In this document: positions 7,545 to 20,057 of the stretch, piece by piece | Layout of the letters: each line of letters begins with the position of its first letter | Numbering within the stretch: position 1 is the first letter of the stretch | Program-made: the position numbers and the translations under genes | Source of the DNA: Xenophilus aerolatus | GTDB lineage: Bacteria > Pseudomonadota > Gammaproteobacteria > Burkholderiales > Burkholderiaceae_C | Reading direction: 5' to 3' | DNA length: 64,000 bases | NCBI GenBank assembly: GCA_029968055.1 | Contig: JASCNX010000001.1 | Coordinates: 310,001-374,000, forward strand | The notes under the pieces: model-generated | The model's input: only the letters and a program-made list of their open reading frames with translations | Database searches by the model: none | What the model was told of the DNA's origin: nothing

Positions 7545-9129
7545 CGTGCTGGCTGCCGCGCCGGGCCACGCGGTCCTGGCGCCTTACCTGCGGCTGCTGT
7601 GGAACATCGCGCCACCGATCCATGCGCCGGTGCTCGGTATGGATGCCGATGCGGCGCCCTTCCTGAGCGAACAGGGGCTGCACCTGCCGCCGCCGCCGCC
7701 CGGGCTCGAGGGCGCCGACGCCGCCGCGTGGCAGCGCGCCGCCGCGGCGCATGCGGCCGCGCATCTGGTGTTCTCGCGGCGCCTGTTCGGGCGCGCCGGC
7801 GTGGCGCCCGTCACACAGGCGCTGGTCGACGTGCTGGAGGATGCGCGCGTCGAGGCCCTGGCGCGGCGCGCGCTGCCGGGGCTGCGTGGGCTGTGGATGC
7901 GCTGGCACACCGCATCGCCTGCCGACGGCCAGGGCTTCGCGGCCCTGCTGGCGCGGCTGGCGCGCGCGCTGGCCGACCCCGGCTACGACGACCCGCACCC
8001 CTGGGTGCGCAAGGGGCGGTCGCTCTTCTTCCTCGATTCGGCGGGCGAGGTCGTCTCGCCGGCGCAGGGGCTGGCGCTGCGGCGCATGGCCTCCGCGCTC
8101 GGGCACGACCTCGGGCAGATGCGCATGGCCTTCGACCCGCGCACGCACCGCATCGTGCCCTCGTACCGCGACGACAACCGCTGGCTGTGGCTGGCGCCGG
8201 AGCAGGAGCAGGCGGCGCGGCCCCCCGGAGCGTCGCCATCGGCCCGGGACGAACGTGCGCCGGATGCCGGGCTCGTGCCGCCCGAGCGCGTGTACCCCGA
8301 GTGGGATGCGCGCATCGGCCGGCTCCGGGCGTCGTGGTGCGAGGTGCGCGAGCGCCGGCCGCCGCCGGCCGCTGCGCGTGCGCCTGCGGCACAGCCCGCG
8401 GGGCTGCAGGCAGCCCTGGTCGCCATGCTGCGCCGCCTGGCCCGCGCGCCGTCGCGCCGGGCGGGTCTGCGAGCGATGGACGGCGAGGGCTTCGACCTCG
8501 ACGCGGCCATCGATGCCGCGGCTGCGCGTCGGCATCGGCTGCCCTTCGATCCCCGCGTGCACCGTCGCCCGGCCACGGCGCCCGGTGGCGGTGCCGCCTT
8601 CCTGCTGATCGACACCTCGGCCTCGAGCGAGGCCAGCCTGCCGCTGGCCCTGGCCGCCGCCGAGGCGTTGGCGCAAGCGCTCGGCGACGCGGGCTGGTGC
8701 GTGACGGTGCAGGGCTTCGAGTCGGAGGGCCGCCGTGCCGTGACGCTGTGGCGGGTGCTCGATGCCGGCGAGCGTTGGGACGATCACGCGCGGGGCCGCC
8801 TGCACGCGCTGCGCGCGGCGCACTCCACGCGGCTGGGCGCGGCCTTGCGCCATGCCATCGACCTGCTGGCGCAGTGTCCGGCGTCACGGCGCATGCTGTG
8901 GCTGCTGGGGGATGCCGATGCGCACGACATCGACATCCACGAGCCCGGCTACCTTGCCGCCGACGCGCGCCACGCGGTGCAGGCGGCGCAGCAGCAGGGC
9001 ATCGGCATGCGTGCGCTGGTCTGTGCCGACGACGATGGCAGCGCCGCGGCGCGCATCTTCGGCCCCGGCGGCTGGGCACGGGTGCGCAGCCTGGAGGAGC
9101 TTCCGCACGTGCTGGGCGGGGGTGCCTGA
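7531..9129 (+). CDS. NorD/CbbO-type von Willebrand factor A domain protein
   Basis: This 532-residue protein has a long N-terminal region and a C-terminal VWA domain with a MIDAS motif DTSAS at about residues 361-365. Near the C-terminus the block HDIDIHEPGYLAADAR matches the NorD/CbbO signature. VWA partners of MoxR ATPases act as adaptors that bind the client protein through the metal site. Its start overlaps the ATPase gene by 14 bp, so the two are translationally coupled. It is the last gene of the apparent amiE operon. The middle (about residues 225-320) is rich in Ala/Pro/Arg and probably a flexible linker. Confidence 0.9.
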   Translation: MPPSDVLAAAPGHAVLAPYLRLLWNIAPPIHAPVLGMDADAAPFLSEQGLHLPPPPPGLEGADAAAWQRAAAAHAAAHLVFSRRLFGRAGVAPVTQALVDVLEDARVEALARRALPGLRGLWMRWHTASPADGQGFAALLARLARALADPGYDDPHPWVRKGRSLFFLDSAGEVVSPAQGLALRRMASALGHDLGQMRMAFDPRTHRIVPSYRDDNRWLWLAPEQEQAARPPGASPSARDERAPDAGLVPPERVYPEWDARIGRLRASWCEVRERRPPPAAARAPAAQPAGLQAALVAMLRRLARAPSRRAGLRAMDGEGFDLDAAIDAAAARRHRLPFDPRVHRRPATAPGGGAAFLLIDTSASSEASLPLALAAAEALAQALGDAGWCVTVQGFESEGRRAVTLWRVLDAGERWDDHARGRLHALRAAHSTRLGAALRHAIDLLAQCPASRRMLWLLGDADAHDIDIHEPGYLAADARHAVQAAQQQGIGMRALVCADDDGSAAARIFGPGGWARVRSLEELPHVLGGGA

Positions 9130-9162
9130 GGCGCTGCTTCCATCGAGAACACGGGCACCATG

Positions 9163-9188
9163 AAAAAAGCCGTCCCGAAGGACGGCTT
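9163..9188 (-). terminator. Intrinsic terminator of icd
   Basis: On the minus strand GCCGTCC, loop TTCG, GGACGGC is followed by six T residues. The 7-bp GC-rich stem with a UUCG tetraloop is a strong Rho-independent terminator, 33 bp after the isocitrate dehydrogenase stop. Flanking A/T pairs make it partly usable for the convergent VWA gene too. Confidence 0.9.
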
Positions 9189-9220
9189 GGTGTTCGCGCG
9201 CGACGCGCGGCGGACGGGAC

Positions 9221-11458
<2,238 letters not shown>

Positions 11459-11725
11459 GGCGCTGGATGTCCTTGGGAAGATGGTGAACGGAACGGGCCG
11501 GCGGGCATTGTCGCGCCGAATGCGGCGCGGGCCGGCGCGCGGGGCCGGCGGCGGCAACCGTGAAGTATGCCGCGCTGCTGTCGCGGCCGTGTCCGTCCGA
11601 CCGGTCGTCGCAGGGCCGCGGTCGGATTTCGGAGCCCGGCCGAACCGCGGCATTCGCTCGGCCGGCGCAAGGCGCTATGAAAAACATAGCGCGGGCGACC
11701 GCCGGACGGGGCGGCGCCCCTGCCG
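11459..11725. other. Gene-free gap upstream of icd
   Basis: This 267-bp gap separates the end of the biotin carboxylase gene from the icd start. Apart from the palindrome at 11672-11692, nothing resembling a gene or clear terminator was found. The icd promoter must lie here, but no convincing -35/-10 pair was picked out in this GC-rich sequence. Confidence 0.6.
11672..11692. repeat. 21-bp perfect palindromic element
   Basis: GCGCTATG, AAAAA, CATAGCGC form two perfect 8-bp arms around an A5 spacer. It lies 33 bp before the biotin carboxylase stop side and about 214 bp upstream of icd (both minus strand). No T-run follows on either strand, so it is not a typical intrinsic terminator. Elements of the GCTAT-A/T-rich-ATAGC type are, to my recollection, frequent between genes in Comamonadaceae; that is not verified here. 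Confidence 0.6.
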
Positions 11726-13453
11726 TCAGCCGATGCGCGCGATCACGCTGCCCGACGCCGCGTGCTGTCCGGCCTCGGCCTGGCGCGTGAGGCGCCCGCT
11801 GCGGTGCGCCGGCACCTGCATCTCCATCTTCATGGCCTCCATGACCGCGATGGTCTCGCCCTCGGCCACCTCGGCGCCGTCGTCCACCTTCCAGGCCTGC
11901 AGCGTGCCGGCGATCGGTGCCGTAACGGCCGCGGGGTCGGCGGCCGGCGCGTCCTGCGCCGGCGCGGCAGCGCCCGGTGCGCCGGCGGCCAGGCCGCGCA
12001 ACAGCACCGCCGGCAGGCCCAGCGCGACGCGCCGGCCGTCGATCTCGATGGCCGTGCGCTGCAGCGGCTCGGCAGCCGCCGGCTCGGCCCGCATGGCGGC
12101 GGCCAGCGGCTCGGCGAAGTCGGTCTCGATCCAGCGGGTGTGGACCCTGAAGGCGTCGGCACCGACGAAGTCCGGCTGCTGGAGCACGGCGCGGTGGAAG
12201 GGCAGCACCGTGGGCAGGCCCTCGATGCGGAACTCCGCCAGCGCGCGCCGCGCCCGGGCCAGCGCCTGTTCGCGGGTGGCGCCGGTCACGATCAGCTTGG
12301 CCATGAGCGAGTCGAAGCTGCCCGGTACCACGGCACCCGCGTACACGCCGCTGTCCACGCGCACGCCGGGGCCGGCCGGGGGCTCGAACAGGTCGACCGG
12401 CCCGGGCGCGGGCAGGAAGCCGCGGCCCACGTCCTCGGCATTGATGCGGAACTCGATCGCATGGCCGCGCGGCACCGGCGTTTCGCGCAGCGTGAGCGGC
12501 AGGCCGTCGGCCACGCGCAACTGCTCGATCACGAGGTCGAGCCCGCAGGTTTCCTCGGTCACCGGGTGCTCGACCTGCAGCCGCGTGTTCACTTCCAGGA
12601 ACGAGATCGCGCCCGAGGCGCTGAGCAGGAACTCGACCGTGCCGGCGCCGACGTAGCCGGCCTCGGCGCAGATGTCGCGCGCGGCGGTGTGGATGCGCGC
12701 GCGCTGGTCGTCGCCGAGGAACGCGGCCGGGGCCTCCTCCACCAGCTTCTGGTTGCGCCGCTGCAGCGAGCAGTCGCGCGTGCCCAGCACCAGCACCTGG
12801 CCGTGCGTGTCGGCGATCACCTGCGCCTCGATGTGGCGCGGCTTGTCGAGGAACTGCTCGACGAAGCATTCGCCGCGGCCGAAGGCGGTGACTGCCTCGC
12901 GCACCGCCGATTCGTAGAGTTCGGCCACCTCGTCCATCCGCCATGCGATCTTCATGCCGCGCCCGCCGCCGCCGAAGGCCGCCTTGATGATGATGGGCAG
13001 GCCATGCTGCCGCGCGAAGGCCTCGACCTCGGCGGCGTTCTTCACCGGGTCGGCGGTGCCCTCGACCAACGGCGCGCCCACCTTCAGTGCGATGCGCCGC
13101 GCCTCGACCTTGTCGCCCAGTCGCGCGATGGCCGAAGGCGGCGGGCCGATCCAGGTGAGGCCGGCGTCGATCACGGCCTGGGCGAAGCCGGCGTTCTCGG
13201 ACAGGAAGCCGTAGCCGGGGTGCACCGCATCGGCGCCGCTGCGGCGGGCCACATCGAGCAGCTTGTCGATGGCCAGGTAGGTATCGGCGGGGCGGTGGCC
13301 CTGCAGCCCCCAGGCCTCGTCGGCCACGCGTGCGTGCAGGGCATCGATGTCGGGGTCGGCATACACGGCCACCGACTGCACGCCGTAGTCGGCGCAGGCA
13401 CGGGCGATGCGCACGGCGATCTCGCCGCGGTTGGCGATCAGGACTTTCTTCAT
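11726..13453 (-). CDS. Biotin carboxylase fused to biotin carboxyl carrier domain (urea-carboxylase/AccC-like)
   Basis: This 575-residue protein starts [20 protein letters not shown] and has a complete biotin carboxylase ATP-grasp module (residues about 1-450). A C-terminal biotinyl domain carries the biotin attachment motif EAMKM (Lys near residue 541). It therefore carboxylates its own biotin using ATP and bicarbonate. It is the last gene of the operon, 7 bp after pxpBC. Urea carboxylase joins the same parts (BC, AHS1, AHS2, BCCP) in one chain, so here they seem to be split over two genes. No carboxyltransferase of the acyl-CoA type is adjacent, making an acyl-CoA carboxylase less likely. 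Confidence 0.9.
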   Translation of the reverse strand: MKKVLIANRGEIAVRIARACADYGVQSVAVYADPDIDALHARVADEAWGLQGHRPADTYLAIDKLLDVARRSGADAVHPGYGFLSENAGFAQAVIDAGLTWIGPPPSAIARLGDKVEARRIALKVGAPLVEGTADPVKNAAEVEAFARQHGLPIIIKAAFGGGGRGMKIAWRMDEVAELYESAVREAVTAFGRGECFVEQFLDKPRHIEAQVIADTHGQVLVLGTRDCSLQRRNQKLVEEAPAAFLGDDQRARIHTAARDICAEAGYVGAGTVEFLLSASGAISFLEVNTRLQVEHPVTEETCGLDLVIEQLRVADGLPLTLRETPVPRGHAIEFRINAEDVGRGFLPAPGPVDLFEPPAGPGVRVDSGVYAGAVVPGSFDSLMAKLIVTGATREQALARARRALAEFRIEGLPTVLPFHRAVLQQPDFVGADAFRVHTRWIETDFAEPLAAAMRAEPAAAEPLQRTAIEIDGRRVALGLPAVLLRGLAAGAPGAAAPAQDAPAADPAAVTAPIAGTLQAWKVDDGAEVAEGETIAVMEAMKMEMQVPAHRSGRLTRQAEAGQHAASGSVIARIG

Positions 13454-13460
13454 GATGTGT

Positions 13461-15122
13461 TCAGCGTGAGAGATCGATGGGCTCGAAGCCCGCCACGACC
13501 TGGAAGCGGATGCGGGCGCCGACGGGGATCTGCCCCGCCAGGTCCAGATGCCACGGCGCGATGCAGCCGATGACGGGGTAGCCGCCGGTGAGCGGGTGGT
13601 CGGCCAGGAAGAGCACCGGCTGGCCGTTGGCCGGCACCTGGATCGCGCCCAGGGCCGTGCCTTCGCTGGGCAGTTCGCGCGTGACGGCCCGGACGAGGGG
13701 TTCGGCGCCCTGCACGCGCAGGCCGACGCGGTTGGACTGTGGCGTCACGGTCCATTCCTGCGCGCCGAGCAGCGCCACTGCCTCGGGCGTGAACCAGTCG
13801 GTGCGCGGGCCGAGCAGGACGTCGAGCGCGACGAGATCGCCGGGCCGCGGCAACTCGGCCGGCGGCGCATCGGGTTCGCCCACGGCGCACAGGCCCCGGG
13901 CCGCGCGCACGGGCAGCACGTCGCCCGCGGCCAGCGGCGCGGGGCCGACCTGGGCCAGCGTGTCGAAAGCGAGGCTGCCCATGACCGGTGCACGGTCGAT
14001 GCCGCCGCGCAGCGCGATGTAGCTGCGTACGCCGGCCTCGGGCTCGCCGATGTGCAGGCGGTCGCCATCGCCCAGCGCCACGGGCGCGTGGCGGGGCACG
14101 GGCCAGCTGCGCCCGTCGGGGGCGGTGAGCGTCAGCGCGCCGGCGGCGCCGGTCACCGCCACCACCGTGTCGCCCAGGCTCTGCAGTTCGAAGCCGCCCT
14201 GGGCCACCTCGATGCAGGCGCAGTCGGCGGAGTTGCCCACCAGCCGATTGGCGGCGCGCAGCGCGCTGCGGACCATGGCGCCGGACATCGACACGCCCTG
14301 GCCGGCCTGGCCGGGGCGGCCCATGTCCTGCAGCAGGCCCTGCAGGCCGGGCCTGCGGACCGCCAGGGCCGGACCATGGACCTGCGGCGTGGCGGCTTCG
14401 GCAGCAGGCGCTGCGGTGGCCGGGGCGAGGGCGGGGCGCGCGCCGGCGTCGACGAAGCGCACGCGCTGGCCGGGCTGCAGCAGGGCGGGCGGGTCCCGGT
14501 CGAGGTCCCACATGGCCACGGGCGTCTGGCCCAGGATCTGCCAGCCGCCGGGGCTGGCCTTGGGATAGACGCCGCTGAAGCCGCCGGCCACCGCCACCGC
14601 GCCGGGCGGGATGCGCGTGCGCGGCGAGGTGCGGCGCGGCACCCGGTGCAGCCCTTCGTCGCCGCCCGTCAGGTAGGCGAAGCCGGGCGCGAAGCCGGAG
14701 AAGGCCACAAACCAGTCGGTGCCGGTGTGGCGGCGCACCACCTCCTGCGTCGTGATCTGCAGCAGCTCGGCGACTTCGGCGAGGTCCTCGCCGTCGTAGT
14801 ACACCGGCAGCTCCACGCGCGCGCCGGCCTCGGACTGGCGCAGGGCGAGCGGGCGCGTGGCCAGCTCGGCGGCCAGGGCTGCGCGGTCGGTGCGCAACGG
14901 GTCGAAATCGATCAGCAGGGTGCGCGCGCCGGGCACGATCTCGACCACGCCCGGGATCGAGCGCTCCTGCAGCGAGGCCAGCAGGCCCAGCGTCTGGGGC
15001 AGGTCCTCGAGTTCGACCAGCACGGTGGACCGGCCGGCGGGCAGCACGCGCATGGTGGCGCCGGCGCGCGCCGGCGCGACTTCGGTGGGCGCCGCCTGCG
15101 GGGCCGCGGGGCGGGCGCTCAT
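13461..15122 (-). CDS. pxpBC: 5-oxoprolinase subunits B and C fused (AHS1-AHS2, KipI-KipA)
   Basis: This 553-residue fusion has an N-terminal AHS1/KipI domain (about 25-235, with [21 protein letters not shown]) and a C-terminal AHS2/KipA domain (about 250-545, with [16 protein letters not shown] and [15 protein letters not shown]). A linker rich in Ala and Pro joins them near residues 240-255. PxpB and PxpC with PxpA form the ATP-dependent bacterial 5-oxoprolinase. The ATG at 15122 overlaps the upstream stop in an ATGA, supporting this start over longer frames. The same two domains occur in urea carboxylase, so a related cyclic or linear amide is possible. Confidence 0.92.
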   Translation of the reverse strand: MSARPAAPQAAPTEVAPARAGATMRVLPAGRSTVLVELEDLPQTLGLLASLQERSIPGVVEIVPGARTLLIDFDPLRTDRAALAAELATRPLALRQSEAGARVELPVYYDGEDLAEVAELLQITTQEVVRRHTGTDWFVAFSGFAPGFAYLTGGDEGLHRVPRRTSPRTRIPPGAVAVAGGFSGVYPKASPGGWQILGQTPVAMWDLDRDPPALLQPGQRVRFVDAGARPALAPATAAPAAEAATPQVHGPALAVRRPGLQGLLQDMGRPGQAGQGVSMSGAMVRSALRAANRLVGNSADCACIEVAQGGFELQSLGDTVVAVTGAAGALTLTAPDGRSWPVPRHAPVALGDGDRLHIGEPEAGVRSYIALRGGIDRAPVMGSLAFDTLAQVGPAPLAAGDVLPVRAARGLCAVGEPDAPPAELPRPGDLVALDVLLGPRTDWFTPEAVALLGAQEWTVTPQSNRVGLRVQGAEPLVRAVTRELPSEGTALGAIQVPANGQPVLFLADHPLTGGYPVIGCIAPWHLDLAGQIPVGARIRFQVVAGFEPIDLSR

Positions 15123-15934
15123 ACGTGGTACGTGCTGTCGGGCACGTCGGTGATGAACATGTAGCCCGGCGCGTGGGTCACGGCGAAGGGCACGCCCGAG
15201 GCCATCACCGCGGCCTGCGGCGTGACGCCGCAGGCCCAGAACACCGGCACCTCGCCGGGCTCGATGCGCACCGGGTCGCCGAAGTCGGGCCGGCCCAGGT
15301 CGGCGATGCCCAGCGCCTGCGGGTCGCCCACGTGCACCGGCGCGCCGTGCACCGACGGAAAGCGCGCCGAGATGGCGACCGCGTCGGCCACGCGGTGGGC
15401 GGGGATCGGCCGCATCGACACCACCAGCTCGCCGTGCAGGCGGCCCGCCGGCCGGCAGGCGCGCGCGGTGCGATACATGGGCACGTTGCAGCCTTGCGTG
15501 ATGTGGCGCACCTCGATGCCGGCCTCCTGCAGCGGCGTCTCGAAGGTGAAGCTGCAGCCGATGAGGAAAGTGACCAGGTCGGGATGCTCGGCCCACAGCG
15601 CGGTGGCGTCGGCCACTTCCTCGGCCAGCCGGCCGTCGCGCCAGACGCGGTAGCGCGGGATGTCGGTGCGCACGTCCGCGCCCTCGGCCAGCACGGTGCG
15701 GTGCTGGCCGGCCTCGATCACGTCGAGCACCGGGCAGGGCTTGGGGTTGCGCTGTGCATAGAGCAGGAAGTCCCAGGCCCAGTCGCGCGGCAGCGCGATC
15801 ATGTTGGCCTGCGTCATGCCCGGTGCCACGCCGGCGGTGGGTTCGGCGCGGCCGGCGCGGTAGGCCTCGCGCGCGGCGCGGGCGGCCTGGACCGCGTGCG
15901 TGCGCGCCGCGGCGGTGGAAAGCGGGAAGCTCAT
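15119..15934 (-). CDS. Putative hydro-lyase, D-glutamate cyclase family (DUF1445/YcsI), copy 1
   Basis: This 271-residue cytoplasmic protein contains the family block [15 protein letters not shown] and the conserved [11 protein letters not shown] and [11 protein letters not shown] segments. The family includes B. subtilis YcsI, linked to kipI/kipA, and the DUF1445 part of mammalian D-glutamate cyclase, which interconverts D-glutamate and 5-oxo-D-proline. GAGGA precedes the ATG at 15934. It lies between pxpA and pxpBC and overlaps the latter by 4 bp. A paralogue sits two genes upstream; the two share motifs but differ clearly along the sequence. Confidence 0.9.
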   Translation of the reverse strand: MSFPLSTAAARTHAVQAARAAREAYRAGRAEPTAGVAPGMTQANMIALPRDWAWDFLLYAQRNPKPCPVLDVIEAGQHRTVLAEGADVRTDIPRYRVWRDGRLAEEVADATALWAEHPDLVTFLIGCSFTFETPLQEAGIEVRHITQGCNVPMYRTARACRPAGRLHGELVVSMRPIPAHRVADAVAISARFPSVHGAPVHVGDPQALGIADLGRPDFGDPVRIEPGEVPVFWACGVTPQAAVMASGVPFAVTHAPGYMFITDVPDSTYHV

Positions 15935-15983
15935 GGAACGGATTCCTCGGAAAACGGATTCGGGCCGGCGCGCACCCGCAGGT

Positions 15984-16739
15984 TCAGGCGAAGGCACGCA
16001 GCCCGACGCCGGCGTCGTGCAGCACGCGCCGCAGTTCGGCCGCCATCGCAACGGCGCCGGCGCTGTCGCCGTGCACGCAGATCGACTCGGCCTCGACCCG
16101 CGTGAGGCTGCCGTCGATGGCCTCGACCACGCCCTCGCGCACCAGGCGCAGCATGCGCGCGGCCACCTGCGCCGGGTCGTGCAGCACCGCGCCGGGTTGG
16201 CCGCGCGGCACCAGCGTGCCCTGGGCCGTGTAGGCGCGGTCGGCAAAGGCTTCGGACACCACGCGCAGGCCCGCCTCGCGGGCCCAGCCGACCAGCGGCG
16301 AGCCGGCCAGCGCGACCAGCGCCAGCTCGGGGTCGGCGGCGCGGATGGCGGCGATCACGTCGCGCGCCTGCCGCGCATCGTGCGCGATGGTGTTGTAGAG
16401 CGCACCGTGCGGCTTGACGTAGCGCACGCGTGCACCGGTGGTGGCGGCCAGGCCGCGCAGGGCGCCGATCTGGTAGATCACGCCGGCCACGAGGTCGGCG
16501 CTGGCGATGTCCATCGCGCGCCGCCCGAAGCCGACCAGGTCGGGGTAGGCCACGTGCGCGCCGACGGCCACGCCGCGCGCGGCCGCCGCCTTCAGCGTGG
16601 CGAGGATGCCGGCCGGGTCGCCCGCGTGGAAGCCGCAGGCCACGTTGGCGCTGGTCACGATGTCGAGCATGGCGTCGTCGTCGCCCATGCGCCAGGCGCC
16701 CAGGCTTTCGCCGAGGTCGCTGTTGAGGTCGATGTTCAT
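15984..16739 (-). CDS. pxpA: 5-oxoprolinase subunit A (LamB/YcsF family)
   Basis: This 251-residue protein has the full PxpA/YcsF pattern: [49 protein letters not shown] and ESICVHGD. Family members have a polysaccharide-deacetylase-like barrel and, with PxpB/PxpC, cleave 5-oxoproline to glutamate using ATP. Length is typical. It sits between the two DUF1445 hydro-lyase genes, 13 bp after the upstream one and 49 bp before the next, inside the long minus-strand operon. Confidence 0.95.
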   Translation of the reverse strand: MNIDLNSDLGESLGAWRMGDDDAMLDIVTSANVACGFHAGDPAGILATLKAAAARGVAVGAHVAYPDLVGFGRRAMDIASADLVAGVIYQIGALRGLAATTGARVRYVKPHGALYNTIAHDARQARDVIAAIRAADPELALVALAGSPLVGWAREAGLRVVSEAFADRAYTAQGTLVPRGQPGAVLHDPAQVAARMLRLVREGVVEAIDGSLTRVEAESICVHGDSAGAVAMAAELRRVLHDAGVGLRAFA

Positions 16740-16752
16740 GGCAGGTGCGCGG

Positions 16753-17547
16753 TCAGAAGGCCGCGAGTTCGCTGTTGCGCACGTCGGCCACGAGCATGTA
16801 GCCCGGCTTGTGCGTGATGGCCAGCGGCGGCCGCGCCACGCGGATGGCCTGCTGCGGCGTCACGCCGCAGGCCCAGAAGACGGGGATCTCGCCCTCGCGC
16901 ACTTCGGACGGCGTGCCGTAGTCGGGCCGCGCGAGGTCGGCGACGCCGATGGCGGCCGGGTCGCCGAAGTGCACCGGCGCGCCGTGCACCGCCGGAAAGC
17001 GCGAGGTGACCTGGATGGCGCGGATGGCCTGCGCCGGCGTCATCGGCCGCATGCTGACCACCATGGTGCCGCCGAAGCGGCCGGCGCGGCCGTTGGGCAG
17101 GCGGGTGTCGTACATGGGCACCGGGTGGTCGTGCTCGATGTGGCGCACCGGCACGCGGGCATCGAGCAGCGCCGCCTCGAAGGACAGCGAGCAGCCCAGC
17201 ACGAAGCCGACCAGGTCGTCCTGCCAGAGCGTGCGCAGGTCGGCCACTTCCTCCACCAGTTCGCCGTCGCGGAAGACGCAGTAGGCGGGCACGTCGTGCC
17301 GCAGGTCGATGTCGGCCCCGAGTTCGGGCACGCGCGGGTCGCCCGGCTCGGTCATGCCGATGACGGGGCAGGCCTTGGGGTTCAGGCGGCAGAAGCGCAG
17401 GAACTCGTCGGCATAGGCGCGCGGCAGGATGGCCAGGTTGCCCTGGGCGTAGCCGGGCGCTTGGCCGGCCGTGTGGCCGCGGAATTCCTTGCGGCGGATG
17501 GCCCGGCGCAGGTCGCCGGGCTCTTGCCAGATGTGGGGAAGCGACAT
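16753..17547 (-). CDS. Putative hydro-lyase, D-glutamate cyclase family (DUF1445/YcsI), copy 2
   Basis: This 264-residue paralogue of the copy at 15119-15934 has [29 protein letters not shown] and [10 protein letters not shown] in corresponding places. The ATG at 17547 is preferred because GAGGA lies 6 bp before it; a GTG at 17559 is also in frame. It follows livF by 8 bp and precedes pxpA by 13 bp. Two diverged copies in one operon suggest two related substrates, for instance the D and L series of glutamate/5-oxoproline. That is a guess from context. Confidence 0.9.
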   Translation of the reverse strand: MSLPHIWQEPGDLRRAIRRKEFRGHTAGQAPGYAQGNLAILPRAYADEFLRFCRLNPKACPVIGMTEPGDPRVPELGADIDLRHDVPAYCVFRDGELVEEVADLRTLWQDDLVGFVLGCSLSFEAALLDARVPVRHIEHDHPVPMYDTRLPNGRAGRFGGTMVVSMRPMTPAQAIRAIQVTSRFPAVHGAPVHFGDPAAIGVADLARPDYGTPSEVREGEIPVFWACGVTPQQAIRVARPPLAITHKPGYMLVADVRNSELAAF

Positions 17548-17555
17548 GGCCGTCC

Positions 17556-18252
<697 letters not shown>

Positions 18253-18263
<11 letters not shown>

Positions 18264-19026
18264 GGTGGCGGTCTCCGAGGTAGGCGGCCACGACGGCCGG
18301 ATCGCGCACCACGTCGCGCGGCGCGCCCTGGCTGAGCACGCGCCCGAGGTTGAGCACGATGGCCCGGTCGACCAGGGGCATGACGATCTCCATCACGTGC
18401 TCGACCATGATGACGGTGATGCCGCGGTCGCGGATGCGGCGGATGAGCTCGACGCCCTTGCGGGCCTCGCTGGGCGTGAGGCCGGTCATCACCTCGTCCA
18501 GCAGCAGCAAGCGCGGCTCGGTGGCCAGCGCGCGCGCCACTTCGAGCCGGCGCTTCTCGGGCGGCGTGAGGTCGCCGGCCGGGGCCGCGGCGCGGCCGAT
18601 GATGCCGGTGAACTCCAGCACCTCGAGCGCGGCCTCGCGGGCGGCGGCGGCGCGGGCGTGGCGCGTGAAGCTGCCCACCATCACGTTGTCCAGCACGCTC
18701 ATGCTGTCGAAGGAGCGCGGCACCTGGTAGGTGCGGGCGATGCCCAGGGCACAGCGTGCCGGCGCGTCCAGCCGCGTGACGTCGCGGCCCTCGAACACGA
18801 CCCGGCCCTGCACCGGCGCACGCGCGCCGGCGATGATGCCGAACAGCGTGGACTTGCCCGCGCCGTTGGGGCCGATGAGGCCCAGGATCTGGCCGCGGGG
18901 CACGTCGAAGGTGACCTCGGCGTTGGCCACCAGGCCTCCGAAGCGCTGCCAGATGTCGGTCAGCTGAAGAATGGGCGCCTCGGTGGCCGGCGCAACCGCC
19001 TGCCGGGCGTCGTTGGCGGCGTTCAT
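18253..19026 (-). CDS. livG: LivG-type ABC transporter ATPase
   Basis: This 257-residue ATPase has Walker A GPNGAGKS (about 52-59), Walker B LLLLDEVMTG and H-loop IMVEHVMEI. The signature region reads LTPPEKRRLEVARA instead of the common LSYGxQRRLEIARA, so the canonical LSGGQ-like motif is weak; pairing with LivF's normal LSGGE would leave one degenerate composite site. The ATG at 19026 overlaps the livM stop (ATGA). It has a short N-terminal extension of about 18 residues before the ABC domain. Confidence 0.92.
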
Positions 19027-20057
19027 GCGGCACCTGCCTTGCGGCGCAGGCCGCCGAACAGGCCGATCAGGCCTTCGGGCTTGAGCACCGCCACACCCAT
19101 GACGAGCGCGCCGTAGACGATCAGGTCGGTGCCGGTGCCCGAGCCGCCCATGTAGCTGCGGATGGCCTCGGTCAGCGGGATCAGGATCACCGCGCCGAGG
19201 AGCGGCCCCCACAGGGTGCCGATGCCGCCCAGCACGACGGGCAGGACCATCAGCAGCGAGAAGCGGAAGTGCATGACGCTGTCGGGGTCGATGTAGGCCA
19301 CGAAGGCCGCATAGAAGCCGCCCGCGATCGCCGTCAGGCTGGCCGACAGGGCGGCGGCCGCCATCTTGGAGCGGAACACCGTCACGCCCAGGCTCTCGCT
19401 GGCTTCGGGGTTGTCCTTGACGGCGCGCCACCAGTAGCCCCAGCGCGAGCCCTCGACCCAGAAGGTGATCAGCCAGGTGAGCGCGAACAGGCCCAGCACG
19501 AAGTAGAAGTACGGCGCCTTGTCGCGCGCGAACTGCAGCGTGGCCCAGCTGTCAGGGCCCAGCGGCCACTGGATGCCCATGGCGGCGCCCACGTAGTCCC
19601 AGTTGTGCACCAGCAGCAGCCCGATCTCGGCGATCACCAGCGTGGCGATGGCGAAGTAGTGGCCCTTCAGGCGAAAGCACAGCCAGCCCAGCAGCAGTGC
19701 CAGCACCGCGGCGAGCACCGCGCCGGCCACCATGCCGAACCAGGGCAGCACGCCGAAGTTCACGAACAGCACGCTGGTGGTGTAGGCCCCGGCACCGAAG
19801 TACAGCGCGTGGCCCAACGAGATCTGGCCGCAGTAGCCGCCCAGGATGTTCCAGGCCTGCGCCAGCGCGGCGTACATGAGGGTGAGGATCAGGATGTTGC
19901 GCAGGTAGGCGTCGCCCACCAGCAGCGGCACGGCGGCCAGCAGCGCCAGCACGACGGCACCCGTCAGCAGCTGACGGCGCCGCTGCGCGGCATGGGCCTG
20001 CAGCGCACCCGAGGCCGGCGCATCGCCGGCCGGAACAGCAATCGCTGCGTCGGTCAT
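19023..20057 (-). CDS. livM: LivM-type ABC transporter permease
   Basis: This 344-residue inner-membrane permease has a hydrophilic N-terminus of about 30 residues and then multiple membrane segments (from LLTGAVVLALLAAVPLL on). The GQISLGHALYFGAGAY motif of LivM proteins lies near residue 80. It pairs with LivH. The start ATG at 20057 shares one base with the livH stop (TGATG). It belongs to the importer of the pxp operon. Confidence 0.94.
   Translation of the reverse strand: MTDAAIAVPAGDAPASGALQAHAAQRRRQLLTGAVVLALLAAVPLLVGDAYLRNILILTLMYAALAQAWNILGGYCGQISLGHALYFGAGAYTTSVLFVNFGVLPWFGMVAGAVLAAVLALLLGWLCFRLKGHYFAIATLVIAEIGLLLVHNWDYVGAAMGIQWPLGPDSWATLQFARDKAPYFYFVLGLFALTWLITFWVEGSRWGYWWRAVKDNPEASESLGVTVFRSKMAAAALSASLTAIAGGFYAAFVAYIDPDSVMHFRFSLLMVLPVVLGGIGTLWGPLLGAVILIPLTEAIRSYMGGSGTGTDLIVYGALVMGVAVLKPEGLIGLFGGLRRKAGAA

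Noticed and set aside
6741-9129. Annotation of the MoxR/VWA pair as a nitric oxide reductase or Rubisco accessory operon
   Set aside because: No norB, norC, cbbL or cbbS gene is present in the window; the upstream neighbour is an amidase.
11726-13453. Annotation as housekeeping acetyl-CoA carboxylase AccC
   Set aside because: The protein has a fused biotinyl domain and sits in a pxp operon, with no accB or acyl-CoA carboxyltransferase adjacent, so a specialised role is more likely.
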